DNA of 64,000 nucleotides from Phytohabitans rumicis (GTDB lineage Bacteria > Actinomycetota > Actinomycetes > Mycobacteriales > Micromonosporaceae), in contig NZ_BLPG01000001.1 of NCBI RefSeq assembly GCF_011764445.1, positions 3,224,001 to 3,288,000 of the forward strand. Reading direction: 5' to 3'. The notes under the pieces are model-generated. The model ran no database searches. It was not told where the DNA came from and saw only the letters and a list, made by a program, of their open reading frames with translations. Shown here in pieces: positions 1 to 10,314 of this stretch (within the stretch, counting starts at the first letter, position 1; the number at the start of each line of letters is the position of its first letter). Both the position numbers and the translations under genes were made by a program.

Positions 1-10
1 GCGCCAACCG

Positions 11-1171
11 GTGATCCTGAAGTGGGCCTTCGCCTTACTCCTCCTGCTTTCCTCCTGCTCGTCGCCCGCCCCTTCCATCGCTTGGCAGGAGGTCACCCTC
101 CCGTCCGCCGAGGCCGCCGTCCGTGACCTGGCCTTCTGCGACAATCACTGGTACGCCGTGGGCGGGCTCCCGACCGGCCCCGCCGCCTGGACGAGCAACG
201 ACGGGCAAACCTGGACCGGGGTACGGCTGACGCCCGTCAGCTTCTACGGCAAGCAGAGCACGATCTTCACCGTCGCCTGCCGGGGCACCGACGTCATCGC
301 GGTGGGCGCCGCGTCGGGCGGCGCGCACGGCAACCCGCGTACGAGCACCTGGCGCAGCCGGCCCGACGGCTCCTGGCTGGAGTACGAGCCGGAGTTCGAG
401 CAGTTCGGCGGGCAGGAGTCGGTGGGCGTCGGCGCGGCGGCGGCTGGTCCCGCGGCTGGTCTCACCGGGTGGGCGATCGCCGGCAACTGGCTGGGACCCG
501 ACGGCTCCCCCGGCCCGGCGCTGTGGCGCTCGACGGACGGCATCTCCTTCACCCGCGTGCTTGTGGCACCGGCCTCGTCGGCGCGCGGCACGGATGTGGC
601 GTTCGCCGCGGGGCGCTGGATCGTCGTCGGTGAGGCGTACGGCGCCACCCTGTCCGGTGCATCCTGGACCTCGGTCGACGGGACGCGCTGGACCAGCGTG
701 CCGGTCGAGTCGCCGCTGGCGCTGGTCACGCCCGACGGCGACGGCGCGCTGGCGGTCGGCGCCGGCGGCGCATGGTGGTACGACGGCGCCGGCTGGCAGC
801 GCCGGGGCGGGCTGGCCGCCGACGCCCGCTTCCTGAGCCTGACGGCCGGCGACGGCCTGGCCGTGACCACCGGCGGCTCGACGGAGTGCCGCCTGTGGTC
901 GACCCGCGACGGCGGCACGACCTGGCGCGAGCTGACAATGCCAGCCCCGCTCCCGATGACCGCCGAAACGGCCGCATCGGTGGCCGTGGGCGCTGGCCAC
1001 GTCGTACTCGCCACCGACGACGGCCACCGCTCCCACCTCTGGCTAACAACCGCCGCCCCCTCTAGCCCCCTCCTCCGCGCCCGCTCGCGCCCCGCCCGCG
1101 CCCCGCTGGCCCCGTCGATCAAGGGCATATGGTCGTGGTTGGATCTCTTTTCCACGACCGTTTGCCCTTGA
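11..1171 (+). CDS. Secreted lipoprotein with BNR/beta-propeller-like repeats
   Basis: The GTG start opens a short hydrophobic signal ending in a lipobox (LLLLSSCSS), so the protein is probably exported and lipid-anchored at the cysteine near residue 16. The body repeats a pattern of the type 'W.S.DG..W', for example around TSNDGQTW, RSTDGISF, TSVDGTRW and STRDGGTTW. This is typical of BNR/sialidase-like beta-propeller blades. No catalytic function can be assigned. After about residue 350 the composition changes, and the last ~20 residues are encoded by the palindromic repeat at 1115-1196, which also supplies the stop codon. The native C terminus may therefore have been shorter. It is convergent with the DUF2550 gene. 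Confidence 0.75.
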   Translation: MILKWAFALLLLLSSCSSPAPSIAWQEVTLPSAEAAVRDLAFCDNHWYAVGGLPTGPAAWTSNDGQTWTGVRLTPVSFYGKQSTIFTVACRGTDVIAVGAASGGAHGNPRTSTWRSRPDGSWLEYEPEFEQFGGQESVGVGAAAAGPAAGLTGWAIAGNWLGPDGSPGPALWRSTDGISFTRVLVAPASSARGTDVAFAAGRWIVVGEAYGATLSGASWTSVDGTRWTSVPVESPLALVTPDGDGALAVGAGGAWWYDGAGWQRRGGLAADARFLSLTAGDGLAVTTGGSTECRLWSTRDGGTTWRELTMPAPLPMTAETAASVAVGAGHVVLATDDGHRSHLWLTTAAPSSPLLRARSRPARAPLAPSIKGIWSWLDLFSTTVCP

Positions 1172-1196
1172 TCGGCGCGAAAATCCTTGATCGACG
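1115..1196 (+). repeat. Composite palindromic intergenic element, copy 1
   Basis: This is one of six related elements in the window. The inner arms read GATCAAGGGCATATGGTCGT and, on the far side, ACGACCGTTTGCCCTTGATC. They pair except for three central bases (TAT against GTT). A second outer half-site (ATCCTTGATCGACG) follows on the right, but there is no left outer arm in this copy. The loop (GGTTGGATCTCTTTTC) is diverged from the other copies. The element overlaps the end of the upstream lipoprotein frame. Confidence 0.8.
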
Positions 1197-1503
1197 GGGA
1201 TCGGCCGAGGCTGGCGTGCGGCGCGCTGGGGCTGAGGCGGCCCACCGTCGCCGCGCACGGCGAGGCGACTTAGCGCGTGATCGTGGCGACCTATTGCCCC
1301 TGGAGGGGTAGTTCCTCGCCACAGTTGCCCACGCGCCGTCTTCTGGGGCCGAACCTTGACGAACGTCGAGGCCACCCCACTCAACGGCGTCGATCAAGGA
1401 TTTCTCCGTCGATCAAGGGCAAACGGTCGTGGATCGGAGATCAAAGCACGACCATATGCCCTTGATCGACGGGGCGAGCCGCGCAGAGGACGCGCGGGAG
1501 GCA
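1172..1503. other. Gene-free stretch between convergent genes
   Basis: These 332 bases hold the tail of repeat copy 1 and all of copy 2 at 1390-1471. Between them lie about 190 bases with no open frame I would believe. The small frames here translate the repeat arms and have no recognisable domain. No RNA gene was recognised. The interval separates a plus-strand lipoprotein gene from the minus-strand DUF2550 gene. Confidence 0.6.
1390..1471 (-). repeat. Composite palindromic intergenic element, copy 2 (inverted)
   Basis: This copy has the reverse orientation of copy 1. The outer half-site TCGATCAAGGATTTCTCCG is followed by GATCAAGGGCAAACGGTCGT, a loop GGATCGGAGATCAAAGC, and ACGACCATATGCCCTTGATC. 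The CATATG arm lies on the right, which fixes the direction. Copies 1 and 2 form an inverted pair about 190 bases apart. Confidence 0.8.
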
Positions 1504-1941
1504 TCAGTGGGTGGCTAGAAACGGGGAAACCGCCCCCGGAGGGGCGGCTTCTAGCCAGGACATGAAACCCGTCACGGTGGACTTGGCCATGGCGATCTCC
1601 ACCGGGGCGTGGTGGCTGAGACAGCGAAGGATCACCCAGTCGGTCGGCATCGTCAGGCGTTCCTGGCCCTCCGGCGGCCGCCGCCGCTCGACCACGAGCC
1701 CATGCCGGGAGAGCACCCGCTTCGGCCGGATCGCGAAGCTGAACATCCGGTACCAGCGCAGCTCGTCACCGACGAACCGGCCGAAGCCCGGTGACCAGCC
1801 GCGCCCGTCGAGCATGGTGGAGACGCGCAGGTTGAGCTTGATGGTGCCGGCACCGGCCACGAGGGCGCGCCGCACGAAGAGCACCGCCACGAAGGCGAGC
1901 AGGATGAGTACGCCGACCCCGATCCACTCCAAGACCAGCAT
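1504..1941 (-). CDS. DUF2550 family membrane protein
   Basis: This 145-residue protein has one strong N-terminal membrane segment (about residues 5-25: WIGVGVLILLAFVAVLFVRR). A basic cytoplasmic or surface domain follows, with the motif RGWSPGFGRFVGDELRWYR. Size and motif fit the DUF2550 family, which sits directly downstream of atpC in many actinobacteria (the Rv1312 position in Mycobacterium). The function is unknown. The gene starts 12 bases after the atpC stop, so co-transcription with atpC is likely. The 3' end carries a nested hairpin. Confidence 0.85.
   Translation of the reverse strand: MLVLEWIGVGVLILLAFVAVLFVRRALVAGAGTIKLNLRVSTMLDGRGWSPGFGRFVGDELRWYRMFSFAIRPKRVLSRHGLVVERRRPPEGQERLTMPTDWVILRCLSHHAPVEIAMAKSTVTGFMSWLEAAPPGAVSPFLATH
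1512..1557 (-). terminator. Nested hairpin in the 3' end of the DUF2550 gene
   Basis: The outer arms TGGCTAGAA (1512-1520) and TTCTAGCCA (1549-1557) are perfectly complementary. They enclose a second stem, CCGCCCC (1530-1536) with GGGGCGG (1541-1547), around a 4-base loop. The hairpin lies inside the last codons of the minus-strand gene. It could end transcription of the atpC-DUF2550 unit or fold in the mRNA. There is no U-tract, so the terminator role is inferred. Confidence 0.45.
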
Positions 1942-1953
1942 CGGCGTCGCTGG

Positions 1954-2229
1954 TCAGCGCGTAGCTGGGGCGGCTGGGGTGGCGCTCTCGGCGAGCACCG
2001 TCACACCCTCGGCGGTGACCGAAAGGAACCCGCCGGCCACGTCGTACGCGATCTGGTCGCCGCCGGTCAGCTTGACGCGTACCTGGGAGGGCTCGGCGAG
2101 CTGGCCCAGCAGCGGGGCGTGACCCGGCAGCACTCCGAGCTCGCCCTCGGTGGTCCGCGCGACGACCATGTCGGCCTCGCCGGACCAGACCTTCTCTTCG
2201 ACGGCTACGAGCTCGACATGCAGTGCCAC
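1954..2229 (-). CDS. atpC: ATP synthase F1 epsilon subunit, short form
   Basis: Epsilon is part of the central stalk of F1Fo ATP synthase. The 91 residues match the N-terminal beta-sandwich domain of the family (MALHVELVAVEEKVWSGEAD, then TEGELGVLPGHAPLLGQL). The protein stops right after that domain with an Ala/Thr-rich tail. The usual C-terminal two-helix domain, which bends up to inhibit ATP hydrolysis, is missing; most family members are 120-140 residues. The start is GTG with GAGGAG six bases upstream. Unusually, atpC is not next to atpD: an LCP gene and a hairpin lie between them. Confidence 0.92.
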   Translation of the reverse strand: MALHVELVAVEEKVWSGEADMVVARTTEGELGVLPGHAPLLGQLAEPSQVRVKLTGGDQIAYDVAGGFLSVTAEGVTVLAESATPAAPATR

Positions 2230-2309
2230 GCTGTCTCCTCGGTTCAGGGATTGAGCCGAGTCTAGTCAGGTAAGGTACGCCGCCCCAACGAGGGTGGTGG
2301 GGACCACAA

Positions 2310-3398
2310 TCATCTTTGGATCAGCTCGGGGTGGGACACCACGAACGTGTCGAGGGTGTCGGCCTGTACGGCGGCGAAGAAGTCCTGCGACGGGTCGAGC
2401 AGCTCTTCGCCCTTGTAGTTGCTGCCGGTGCCCACCCCGCGCCCGGGTAGTTTGATCATCGTGATCGAGCTGGCTCGGAGGTTGCGCAGCGTCAGGCCGT
2501 AGTCGACCACGCTGTGCCCGCGTCCGTTGAAGATGAGCGACTCGCCGGCCGAGCGGAGCACCTTGTCCAGCTTGACCGGGTTGGTCACCACGTCCTTGCT
2601 GAACGCCTGGCTGACCATCGCCTTGATGAACTGCTGCTGGTGCTTCTGCCGTACGTAGTCGCCGCCGACGGTCTTGCGCTGCCGCACGACGTCGAGCGCT
2701 TCCCAGCCCTTCAGGTGGTGGGTGCCCTTCTTGTACACCTTCTGCGGGCCGATGTAGCCCTCGCCGTTCGGGTTGCCCTTGCGACCACTGCCGTCGGGCT
2801 GGAGGTGCTCGGACTTGACGTCGATGTCGAGGGTCATGGTCACCCCGCCCATGGCGTCGACGATCTTCCTGAAGCCGGTGAAGTTGATGATCGCGCCGGC
2901 GTCGAACCGCTTGATGCCGGTGTAGTTGGTGACGGTCTTGGCCAGTAGCTCGAAGCCCCGCGCCGGGTCGGGCTTTTCCTGGCCGGGTACGCGGCTGCCG
3001 TACGCCATCGCGGCATTGATCTTGTCGCGGCCACCGTCGAAGTCGGCTTTCGGGAAGGCCGGGATTTCGACGATCAGGTCACGCGGGAGCGAGAAGAGGT
3101 AGCCGCGGTCGTGCCCGTCCGGGACCTGCAGGATGAGGATCGAGTCGGAGCGGGGCGGCTCGTTGGGGTTGTTGGCCCGCGGGTCGATGCCGACGAGCAG
3201 GAAGTTGAGCGGGCCCTTGATGTCGGTCTTCGGCTCCGCGGCGGCCGCTGCCTCGTCGCCGAAGAGGTCGGCCGTCTCGACCGCGCCCTCATACCGGGCC
3301 AGCAGCACCTCGGTCGCGACCAGCGAGCCGCCGCTGCCTAAGAGGAGGAAGGCCCCGAAGATGGTGCACAAAACCGCCCAACGAGGCTTTTTCCGCAC
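2310..3398 (-). CDS. LytR-CpsA-Psr (LCP) family protein
   Basis: LCP proteins are membrane-anchored phosphotransferases that attach teichoic acids, arabinogalactan or capsule polymers to peptidoglycan. A short basic N terminus (MRKKPRW) precedes one membrane helix (about residues 8-30). The LCP domain then shows NFLLVGIDPR, RSDSILILQVP, FSLPRDLIVEIP, INAAMAYG and DVVRQRKTVGGDYVRQKHQQQ, which include the family's Arg/Asp polyprenyl-phosphate and metal ligands. The start is GTG. The gene interrupts the atp cluster between atpD and atpC. A strong inverted repeat in the 80-base gap before it suggests a separate transcript. Confidence 0.9.
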   Translation of the reverse strand: MRKKPRWAVLCTIFGAFLLLGSGGSLVATEVLLARYEGAVETADLFGDEAAAAAEPKTDIKGPLNFLLVGIDPRANNPNEPPRSDSILILQVPDGHDRGYLFSLPRDLIVEIPAFPKADFDGGRDKINAAMAYGSRVPGQEKPDPARGFELLAKTVTNYTGIKRFDAGAIINFTGFRKIVDAMGGVTMTLDIDVKSEHLQPDGSGRKGNPNGEGYIGPQKVYKKGTHHLKGWEALDVVRQRKTVGGDYVRQKHQQQFIKAMVSQAFSKDVVTNPVKLDKVLRSAGESLIFNGRGHSVVDYGLTLRNLRASSITMIKLPGRGVGTGSNYKGEELLDPSQDFFAAVQADTLDTFVVSHPELIQR

Positions 3399-3403
3399 CC
3401 TCA

Positions 3404-3453
3404 GGCCCTCCCGTCGCCAATACCTCTCACAGATAGAGACGGGCGGGAGGGCC
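3404..3453 (-). terminator. Hairpin between atpD and the LCP gene
   Basis: GGCCCTCCCG (3404-3413) and CGGGAGGGCC (3444-3453) pair perfectly over 10 bases. The intervening 30 bases contain a smaller stem (CTCT/AGAG). It lies 27 bases after the atpD stop on the minus strand. It probably terminates or attenuates the long atp transcript before the LCP and atpC genes. No U-run is visible, so the role is inferred. Confidence 0.5.
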
Positions 3454-3479
3454 GAAAGGTTTGCTCGGACCTACGAGAT

Positions 3480-4910
<1,431 letters not shown>

Positions 4911-5837
4911 TCATTCACTTCCCGCCGCGGCCAGCGCGTTCGCGCCGCCGACGATCTCACTGATCTCCTGGGTGATCCCGGCCTGGCGCGCGGAGTTCAT
5001 CTCGCGCGTGTAGTTCTGGATCATCTCTTCCGCGTTGTCGGTCGCGCTCTTCATCGCCCGGCGGCGGGCCGCCGACTCGCTGGCCGCGGACTCGATGAGC
5101 GCGGCGTAGATGCGCGTGTTGATGTACTTGGGCAGCAGCGCGTCGAGCAGCGCCTCGGCCTCGGGCTCGAACTCGTACGCCGGCAGCAGACCCTCGGACC
5201 GGGGGCGGTCCTCGACCTCCATAGGACCGATGATCCGGCATACCGGCGTCTGCGTCATCAGCGACTGGAACTGCGTGTACACGATGTGCAACTCATCGAC
5301 GCCGAGGACGCCATCCGGGCCGGGACCCTCGTGGTCGTCGTCCGCTCCCTGGACAAAGGACGAGATCAGCGTCTCGCCGATGGTCCGGGCGTCGGCGAAC
5401 GACGGCTGCTCGGAAAAGCCCGTCCAGTTCGCCTCGATCGGCCGGTTGCGGAAGCGGTAGTACGTCACGCCCTTGCGGCCGACGACGTACAGGACCGGCT
5501 CCTTGCCGTCGGCCCGCAGCCGGGCGATCAGCGACTCCGCGGTCTTGATCGCGTTGGAGCTGTAACCGCCGGCCAGGCCGCGGTCGCTGGTGATGACCAG
5601 GATGCCGGCCCGGCGCACCCGCGGCCTCGCGGTCAGCAGCGGGTGGTCGATGTTGGCGTTGGACGCCAGCGCGGTCAACACGCCGGTGATCGCCTGGGCG
5701 TACGGCAGGGACGCCGCCACCCGCGCCTGGGCCTTGGCGATGCGGCTCGTGGCCACGAGCTCCATCGCCTTGGTGATCTTCTTCATCGACTTCGCCGTGC
5801 GGATCCGTTGACGAAGAACGCGTACCTGGGCCGCCAT
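4911..5837 (-). CDS. atpG: ATP synthase F1 gamma subunit
   Basis: Gamma is the rotor shaft of F1. The N-terminal coiled-coil start ([33 protein letters not shown]) and the C-terminal helix ([35 protein letters not shown]) are both intact and hallmark the family. The central Rossmann-like part carries [14 protein letters not shown]. At 308 residues it is of normal actinobacterial length, with the usual insertion in the middle (about residues 190-215, Asp/Gly-rich). It lies 9 bases after atpA and abuts atpD. Confidence 0.97.
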   Translation of the reverse strand: MAAQVRVLRQRIRTAKSMKKITKAMELVATSRIAKAQARVAASLPYAQAITGVLTALASNANIDHPLLTARPRVRRAGILVITSDRGLAGGYSSNAIKTAESLIARLRADGKEPVLYVVGRKGVTYYRFRNRPIEANWTGFSEQPSFADARTIGETLISSFVQGADDDHEGPGPDGVLGVDELHIVYTQFQSLMTQTPVCRIIGPMEVEDRPRSEGLLPAYEFEPEAEALLDALLPKYINTRIYAALIESAASESAARRRAMKSATDNAEEMIQNYTREMNSARQAGITQEISEIVGGANALAAAGSE

Positions 5838-5846
5838 CGCTCGTCC

Positions 5847-7493
5847 CTACTGCTTCTCGGCCGGCGGGGTGTCGCGGTAGCGGGTCACCGTCTCGTGGTT
5901 CTCCTCGCCCTCGAGCGCCTTGGCCGGCGCCTCCGTGCCGAGGTGCTTGTCTTCCTTGCCGAGGAACATCTGCTTGAACTTCACGATGGCCTCGTCGAGG
6001 CCGTTGACGATGTCGTCGTCCCAGTTGTTGTCCGCGATCGACTGGAGCGTCGGCTTGTACGAGTGCCGCAGGTACTCCAGGAACTCGGACTCGAACCGCC
6101 GGACCTCGCCGACCGGGATGTCGTCGAGCTTGCCCTCGGTGCCGGCCCAGACGGAGACGACCTGCTCCTCGACCGGGTACGGCGAGTAGTTCGGCTGCTT
6201 CAGCAGCTCGACCAGGCGGACACCGCGCTCCAGCTGGTCCCGGGACGCCTTGTCGAGGTCGGACGCGAACGCGGCGAACGCCTCCAGCTCGCGGTACTGG
6301 GCAAGGTCGAGCCGCAGCCGGCCGGCGACCTTACGGAGCGGCTTGACCTGGGCCGCGCCGCCCACGCGAGAGACCGAGGTGCCGACGTTGATCGCCGGAC
6401 GGACGCCCTGGTTGAACAGGTCGGACTCCAGGAAGATCTGGCCGTCGGTGATCGAGATGACGTTGGTCGGGATGAAGGCCGAGATGTCGTTGGCCTTCGT
6501 CTCGATGATCGGCAGGCCGGTCATCGAGCCGCCACCCAGCTCGTCGGACAGCTTCGCGCAACGCTCCAGCAGCCGGGAGTGCAAGTAGAAGACATCACCC
6601 GGGTACGCCTCGCGGCCCGGCGGGCGGCGCAGCAGCAGCGACACCGCGCGGTACGCCTCGGCCTGCTTGCTCAGGTCGTCGAAGACGATCAGCACGTGCT
6701 TGCCGGCGTACATCCAGTGCTGGCCGATCGACGAGCCGGTGTACGGGGCGATGTACTTGTAGCCGGCCGGGTCGGAGGCGGGCGAGGCGACGATGGTGGT
6801 GTACTCCATCGCGCCGTGCTCCTCGAGGATGCCCTTGATCGACGCGATCGTGGACGCCTTCTGGCCGATGGCGACGTAGATGCAGCGCACCTGCTTCTTC
6901 GGGTCGCCGGACTCCCAGTTGGCCCGCTGGTTGAGGATCGCGTCGAGCGCGACCGTGGTCTTGCCGGTCTTGCGGTCACCGATGATCAGCTGGCGCTGGC
7001 CCCGGCCGATCGCGGTCATCGCGTCGATGGCCTTGATGCCGGTCTGCAGCGCCTCGCTGACGCCCTGCCGCGCCATCACGTTCGGCGCCTGCAGCTCCAG
7101 CTCGCGGTAGCCCTCGTTCTCGATGTCGCCGAGGGCGTCGATCGGGGTGCCGAGCGCGTCGACCACCCGGCCCAGGAACTTGTCGCCGACCGGCACGGAG
7201 AGCACCCGGCCGGTGCGCTTGACCCGCTGCCCCTCCTCGATACCGGCGAACTCGCCGAGGACCACGACGCCGATCTCGCGGACGTCGAGGTTCAGGGCCA
7301 CGCCCAGCGTGCCGTCCTCGAACTCCAGCAGCTCGTTGGCCATGGTCGAGGGCAGGCCCTCGACGTGGGCGATGCCGTCGCCGGCGTCGGCGACGGTCCC
7401 GACCTCCTCGCGGGTGACGTCGGGCGTGTACGAGGCGACGTAGCGCTCCAAGGCGCCCCGGATCTCCTCGGTCGAGATGGTCAGCTCGGCCAT
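5847..7493 (-). CDS. atpA: ATP synthase F1 alpha subunit
   Basis: Non-catalytic nucleotide-binding subunit of F1. Visible features are the N-terminal beta-barrel, the P-loop GDRKTGKT (about residues 172-179), [13 protein letters not shown], the [26 protein letters not shown] stretch and the arginine-finger segment [10 protein letters not shown]. At 548 residues it is of full length, with an acidic/charged C-terminal extension ([19 protein letters not shown]) like other actinobacterial alphas. The ATG is preceded by GAAGGAAG. It lies 39 bases after atpH. Confidence 0.98.
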   Translation of the reverse strand: MAELTISTEEIRGALERYVASYTPDVTREEVGTVADAGDGIAHVEGLPSTMANELLEFEDGTLGVALNLDVREIGVVVLGEFAGIEEGQRVKRTGRVLSVPVGDKFLGRVVDALGTPIDALGDIENEGYRELELQAPNVMARQGVSEALQTGIKAIDAMTAIGRGQRQLIIGDRKTGKTTVALDAILNQRANWESGDPKKQVRCIYVAIGQKASTIASIKGILEEHGAMEYTTIVASPASDPAGYKYIAPYTGSSIGQHWMYAGKHVLIVFDDLSKQAEAYRAVSLLLRRPPGREAYPGDVFYLHSRLLERCAKLSDELGGGSMTGLPIIETKANDISAFIPTNVISITDGQIFLESDLFNQGVRPAINVGTSVSRVGGAAQVKPLRKVAGRLRLDLAQYRELEAFAAFASDLDKASRDQLERGVRLVELLKQPNYSPYPVEEQVVSVWAGTEGKLDDIPVGEVRRFESEFLEYLRHSYKPTLQSIADNNWDDDIVNGLDEAIVKFKQMFLGKEDKHLGTEAPAKALEGEENHETVTRYRDTPPAEKQ

Positions 7494-7532
7494 CCTCAGC
7501 TTCCTTCTGGGTTCGAGTGGATCTAAAGCGGG

Positions 7533-8354
7533 CTAGCGCTTCGCGAGCGCGTTACGGGTGTCGGTGAGCCGGCGCAGGACCGTGCCGTCGTACAGGTCGG
7601 AACCGACCCGCACGCTCATCCCGCCGAGGATCTCCGGCTGCACCTGCTGCTTGATGGAGACCTCTCGACCGTACAGTTCGGACAACTTGGCGCCCAGCCG
7701 GCGCTCTTCCTCGTCCGTGAGCAGGGCCGCGACCGTGACGTACGCAACCTGGCGGTCCCGCCGGTCGGCGGACAGCTCCACCAGTCGGGTCAGCGCGCCC
7801 TCGAAGGAGCGCCCCCCGAAACCGGACAGCGCCACCTCGACCAGCCGGAGGGTGATGGGCTTGGCCTTTCCGCCCAGCAGGGCACGGGCCAGCTCGGCCC
7901 GCTGCGAAGCCGGGGCGACGACATCGCCCAGCGTCGCGGCCAGCGGGAGATTGGCGGAGACGACCTGCCCGAAGCGGAACAGCTCGTCCTCGACCTCACC
8001 CAGGTCGCCGGCGCGGTCCGCGCTGGCCAGCAGCGCCTCCACGCCGAGCCGCTCGGTCGCGCTGAGCAACTCGGACGGCGCCGACCAGCGGCCGGAAACC
8101 AGTGCCGAGACCAGGTCGAGACCGGCCTTGCCGACCTTGCCCGCGAGCAGGCTGCCGAGCAGACCCGCCCGGTCCTCGCCGGGACGGGCCGGGTCGGACA
8201 GCGCCCGCCGCAGCCGCGGCTCGCGCCGCAGCAGGTCGGCGACCGCGAGCACGTCGTTCGCCGTACCCGCGATGGTGTCCGGGTTGGCCCGGCGCGCGTG
8301 CGCCTCCAGCCGCTGCGCGGCGGCGGCGTACGACTCCCGGCTGGCGGCCTGCAT
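7533..8354 (-). CDS. atpH: ATP synthase delta subunit (long actinobacterial form)
   Basis: Delta caps the F1 hexamer and joins it to the b-subunit stator. The C-terminal part (AALLTDEEERRLGAKLSELYGREVSIKQQVQPEILGGMSVRVGSDLYDGTVLRRL) is the diagnostic OSCP/delta signature. At 273 residues it is about 90 longer than the Escherichia coli protein, because of an N-terminal helical extension common in actinobacteria. Its ATG overlaps the atpF stop by one base (TGATG), so translation is coupled. Confidence 0.96.
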   Translation of the reverse strand: MQAASRESYAAAAQRLEAHARRANPDTIAGTANDVLAVADLLRREPRLRRALSDPARPGEDRAGLLGSLLAGKVGKAGLDLVSALVSGRWSAPSELLSATERLGVEALLASADRAGDLGEVEDELFRFGQVVSANLPLAATLGDVVAPASQRAELARALLGGKAKPITLRLVEVALSGFGGRSFEGALTRLVELSADRRDRQVAYVTVAALLTDEEERRLGAKLSELYGREVSIKQQVQPEILGGMSVRVGSDLYDGTVLRRLTDTRNALAKR

Positions 8355-8887
8355 CAGCGGGCCCCCGTGCTCTCGAGGTCGGTCAGGAACCGCTCCACGG
8401 TGCCCTTGCGGCGGGCCTCGTCCGCGAGCGACTCACCCACGATCTTGCTGGCCAGGTCGACCGCGAGCGTGCCGACCTCGGCCCGCAGCTCCCGGACGAT
8501 CGTCTGCCGCTCGGCTGCGAGCTGCTCCTTGCCCGCGGCGATGATGCGGTCCGACTCCTCCCGAGCCTTCGCGAGTACGTCCTGCCGGATGCCCTCGGCG
8601 TCGGCGCGGGCGTCGTCCCGGATCCGGGCGGCGTCGGTACGCGCCTCGGCGAGCTGCGCCCGGTACTGCTCCAGGAGCTGGTTCGCCTCGGCCTGCGCCA
8701 CCTCGGCCCGCTGGATGCCACCCTCGATGGCCTCGACCCGGGCCTTGAAGGTCTTCTCCATCTGCGGGAAGACGAACTTCATCAGCACGTAGCAGAGCAG
8801 GGCGAACGCGATCGTCCCGATGATGATCTCTTGCCAGATCGGGACGATCGGGTTGTGCTCCGTGCCCTCGGTGGCGATGACGTACAT
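8354..8887 (-). CDS. atpF: ATP synthase Fo subunit b
   Basis: Peripheral stator stalk. One membrane helix near the N terminus (IIIGTIAFALLCYVLMKFVFP, about residues 21-41) is followed by a long charged coiled coil running to the C terminus (RVEAIEGGIQRAEVAQAEANQLLEQYRAQLAEA...). At 177 residues it is a standard b subunit, not a b-delta fusion as in mycobacteria. It starts 28 bases after atpE and overlaps atpH by one base. Confidence 0.96.
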   Translation of the reverse strand: MYVIATEGTEHNPIVPIWQEIIIGTIAFALLCYVLMKFVFPQMEKTFKARVEAIEGGIQRAEVAQAEANQLLEQYRAQLAEARTDAARIRDDARADAEGIRQDVLAKAREESDRIIAAGKEQLAAERQTIVRELRAEVGTLAVDLASKIVGESLADEARRKGTVERFLTDLESTGAR

Positions 8888-8914
8888 GAAAACCTCCCGG
8901 TAGGGACGGGCGGG

Positions 8915-9160
<246 letters not shown>

Positions 9161-9210
9161 TTATCGCGCGTGACCATCACGCGCAGACGACGATGCGGAA
9201 CTTGCGAGAC

Positions 9211-9987
9211 TCAGTGCTCTTCGGCGAGCGCGCCCTGGATGTAGCTGGCGGTGAGGACGGTGAAGACGTACGCCTGCAGGACGACGACCAGCGCCTCCAG
9301 GAACGTCAGCGCGATCGCCATCAGCCAGGAGAGGATCGACACCGGCGCGAGCAGGGCGCTCGAGTTCAGCATCACGAACCCGCCGAGCGTGAACACCAGC
9401 AGGATCATGTGGCCGGCGAACATGTTGGCGAAGAGCCGGACCGCCAGGGTGAACGGGCGGAACAGGAAGGTCGAGGCGAACTCGATCGGGATCAGCAGCG
9501 GCAGGATGAACCACGGTGCCGGCGGGATCAGCGAGTGCTTCATGTAGCCGGCGAAGCCGTGCTTCTGGATGCCCACGAAGTTGAACAGCACCCAGCTGAT
9601 GATGGCGAGGATCGCCGGGAACGCGATGTGCGAGTTCGGCGACATCTGGATGCCCGGGATGATGCCGAAGAGGTTGGTCAGCAGGATGAAGCAGAACAGC
9701 GTCGTGAGGTACGGCGCGAACCGCAGACCATCGTGGCCGATCATGTCCTTGGCGATGTTGTTGCGGACGAAGCCGTAGATCGACTCGGCGAGCCACTGCT
9801 TCTTCGTCGGCACCAGCTTCGGGTCCCGGTAGCTGACCAGGAAGTAGATGATGAGTGCGGCGACCGCCACCCAAACGAGGATGACCACCTTGGTGAACCA
9901 CGGCTCGGTGCCGTGGACGACCGGCGGCAGGTAGAAGTCCTCGACGCTCGGCGGCCACGGGACTTCCGCCGCAAACCTCGCGCTCAT
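9211..9987 (-). CDS. atpB: ATP synthase Fo subunit a
   Basis: Stator proton-channel subunit, 258 residues, with about five or six membrane helices. The essential arginine lies in RPFTLAVRLFANMFAGHM (Arg184), and the C-terminal helix ends with VVLQAYVFTVLTASYIQGALAEEH, which is typical. The start ATG at 9987 has AGGAGGGC directly upstream. It follows the small AtpZ-like gene by about 10 bases, so the accessory genes and atpB are probably co-transcribed. Confidence 0.97.
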   Translation of the reverse strand: MSARFAAEVPWPPSVEDFYLPPVVHGTEPWFTKVVILVWVAVAALIIYFLVSYRDPKLVPTKKQWLAESIYGFVRNNIAKDMIGHDGLRFAPYLTTLFCFILLTNLFGIIPGIQMSPNSHIAFPAILAIISWVLFNFVGIQKHGFAGYMKHSLIPPAPWFILPLLIPIEFASTFLFRPFTLAVRLFANMFAGHMILLVFTLGGFVMLNSSALLAPVSILSWLMAIALTFLEALVVVLQAYVFTVLTASYIQGALAEEH

Positions 9988-9997
9988 AAGCCCTCCT

Positions 9998-10209
9998 CTA
10001 GGCGCCGAGTCGGCGGACGATCAGGTAGATGCCGCCCGCCGCGCCGACCACCGCTCCGATCCCGATGGGCACCCCACCGAGGTCGAACCTCCGGTCGACC
10101 AGCCAACCGATGAACCCCCACACCGACATCCCGGCAATGAGGTAGCCGATCGCCACCCAACCCTGTCCGGCTCCGCCGTCAGGTTGTGGGGGGATTGGTC
10201 ACCGGCCAT
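9998..10209 (-). pseudogene. AtpZ/AtpI-like small membrane protein, frameshifted at a G6 tract
   Basis: Read from ATG 10209 the frame gives MAGDQSPHN... and goes wrong after the G/C tract at 10188-10193. If one G is added there, the product reads MAGDQSPPQPDGGAGQGW, then VAIGYLIAGMSVWGFIGWLVDRRF and GIGAVVGAAGGIYLIVRRLGA. That is about 70 residues with two membrane helices joined by a short basic turn. This is the usual AtpZ/AtpI-type product directly upstream of atpB, proposed to assist c-ring assembly or Mg2+ supply. I believe the gene exists and that either a base was missed in sequencing or a recent frameshift occurred. An uninterrupted start inside the second frame would give only about 50 residues. 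Confidence 0.7.
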
Positions 10210-10314
10210 GACGCGCCGAACCATATCAGGGGTGTTTCACGAGGGTGCGACTCACCCCCACGCAAGCTCCTTGTGCGGGCGGCAGGGGATACTGGAGTCG
10301 TCTGTGCCCGTACG

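Noticed and set aside
1197-1389. Small coding frames between element copies 1 and 2
   Set aside because: They translate element arms (for example IKGKRSW, DQGQTVV) or Arg-rich noise.
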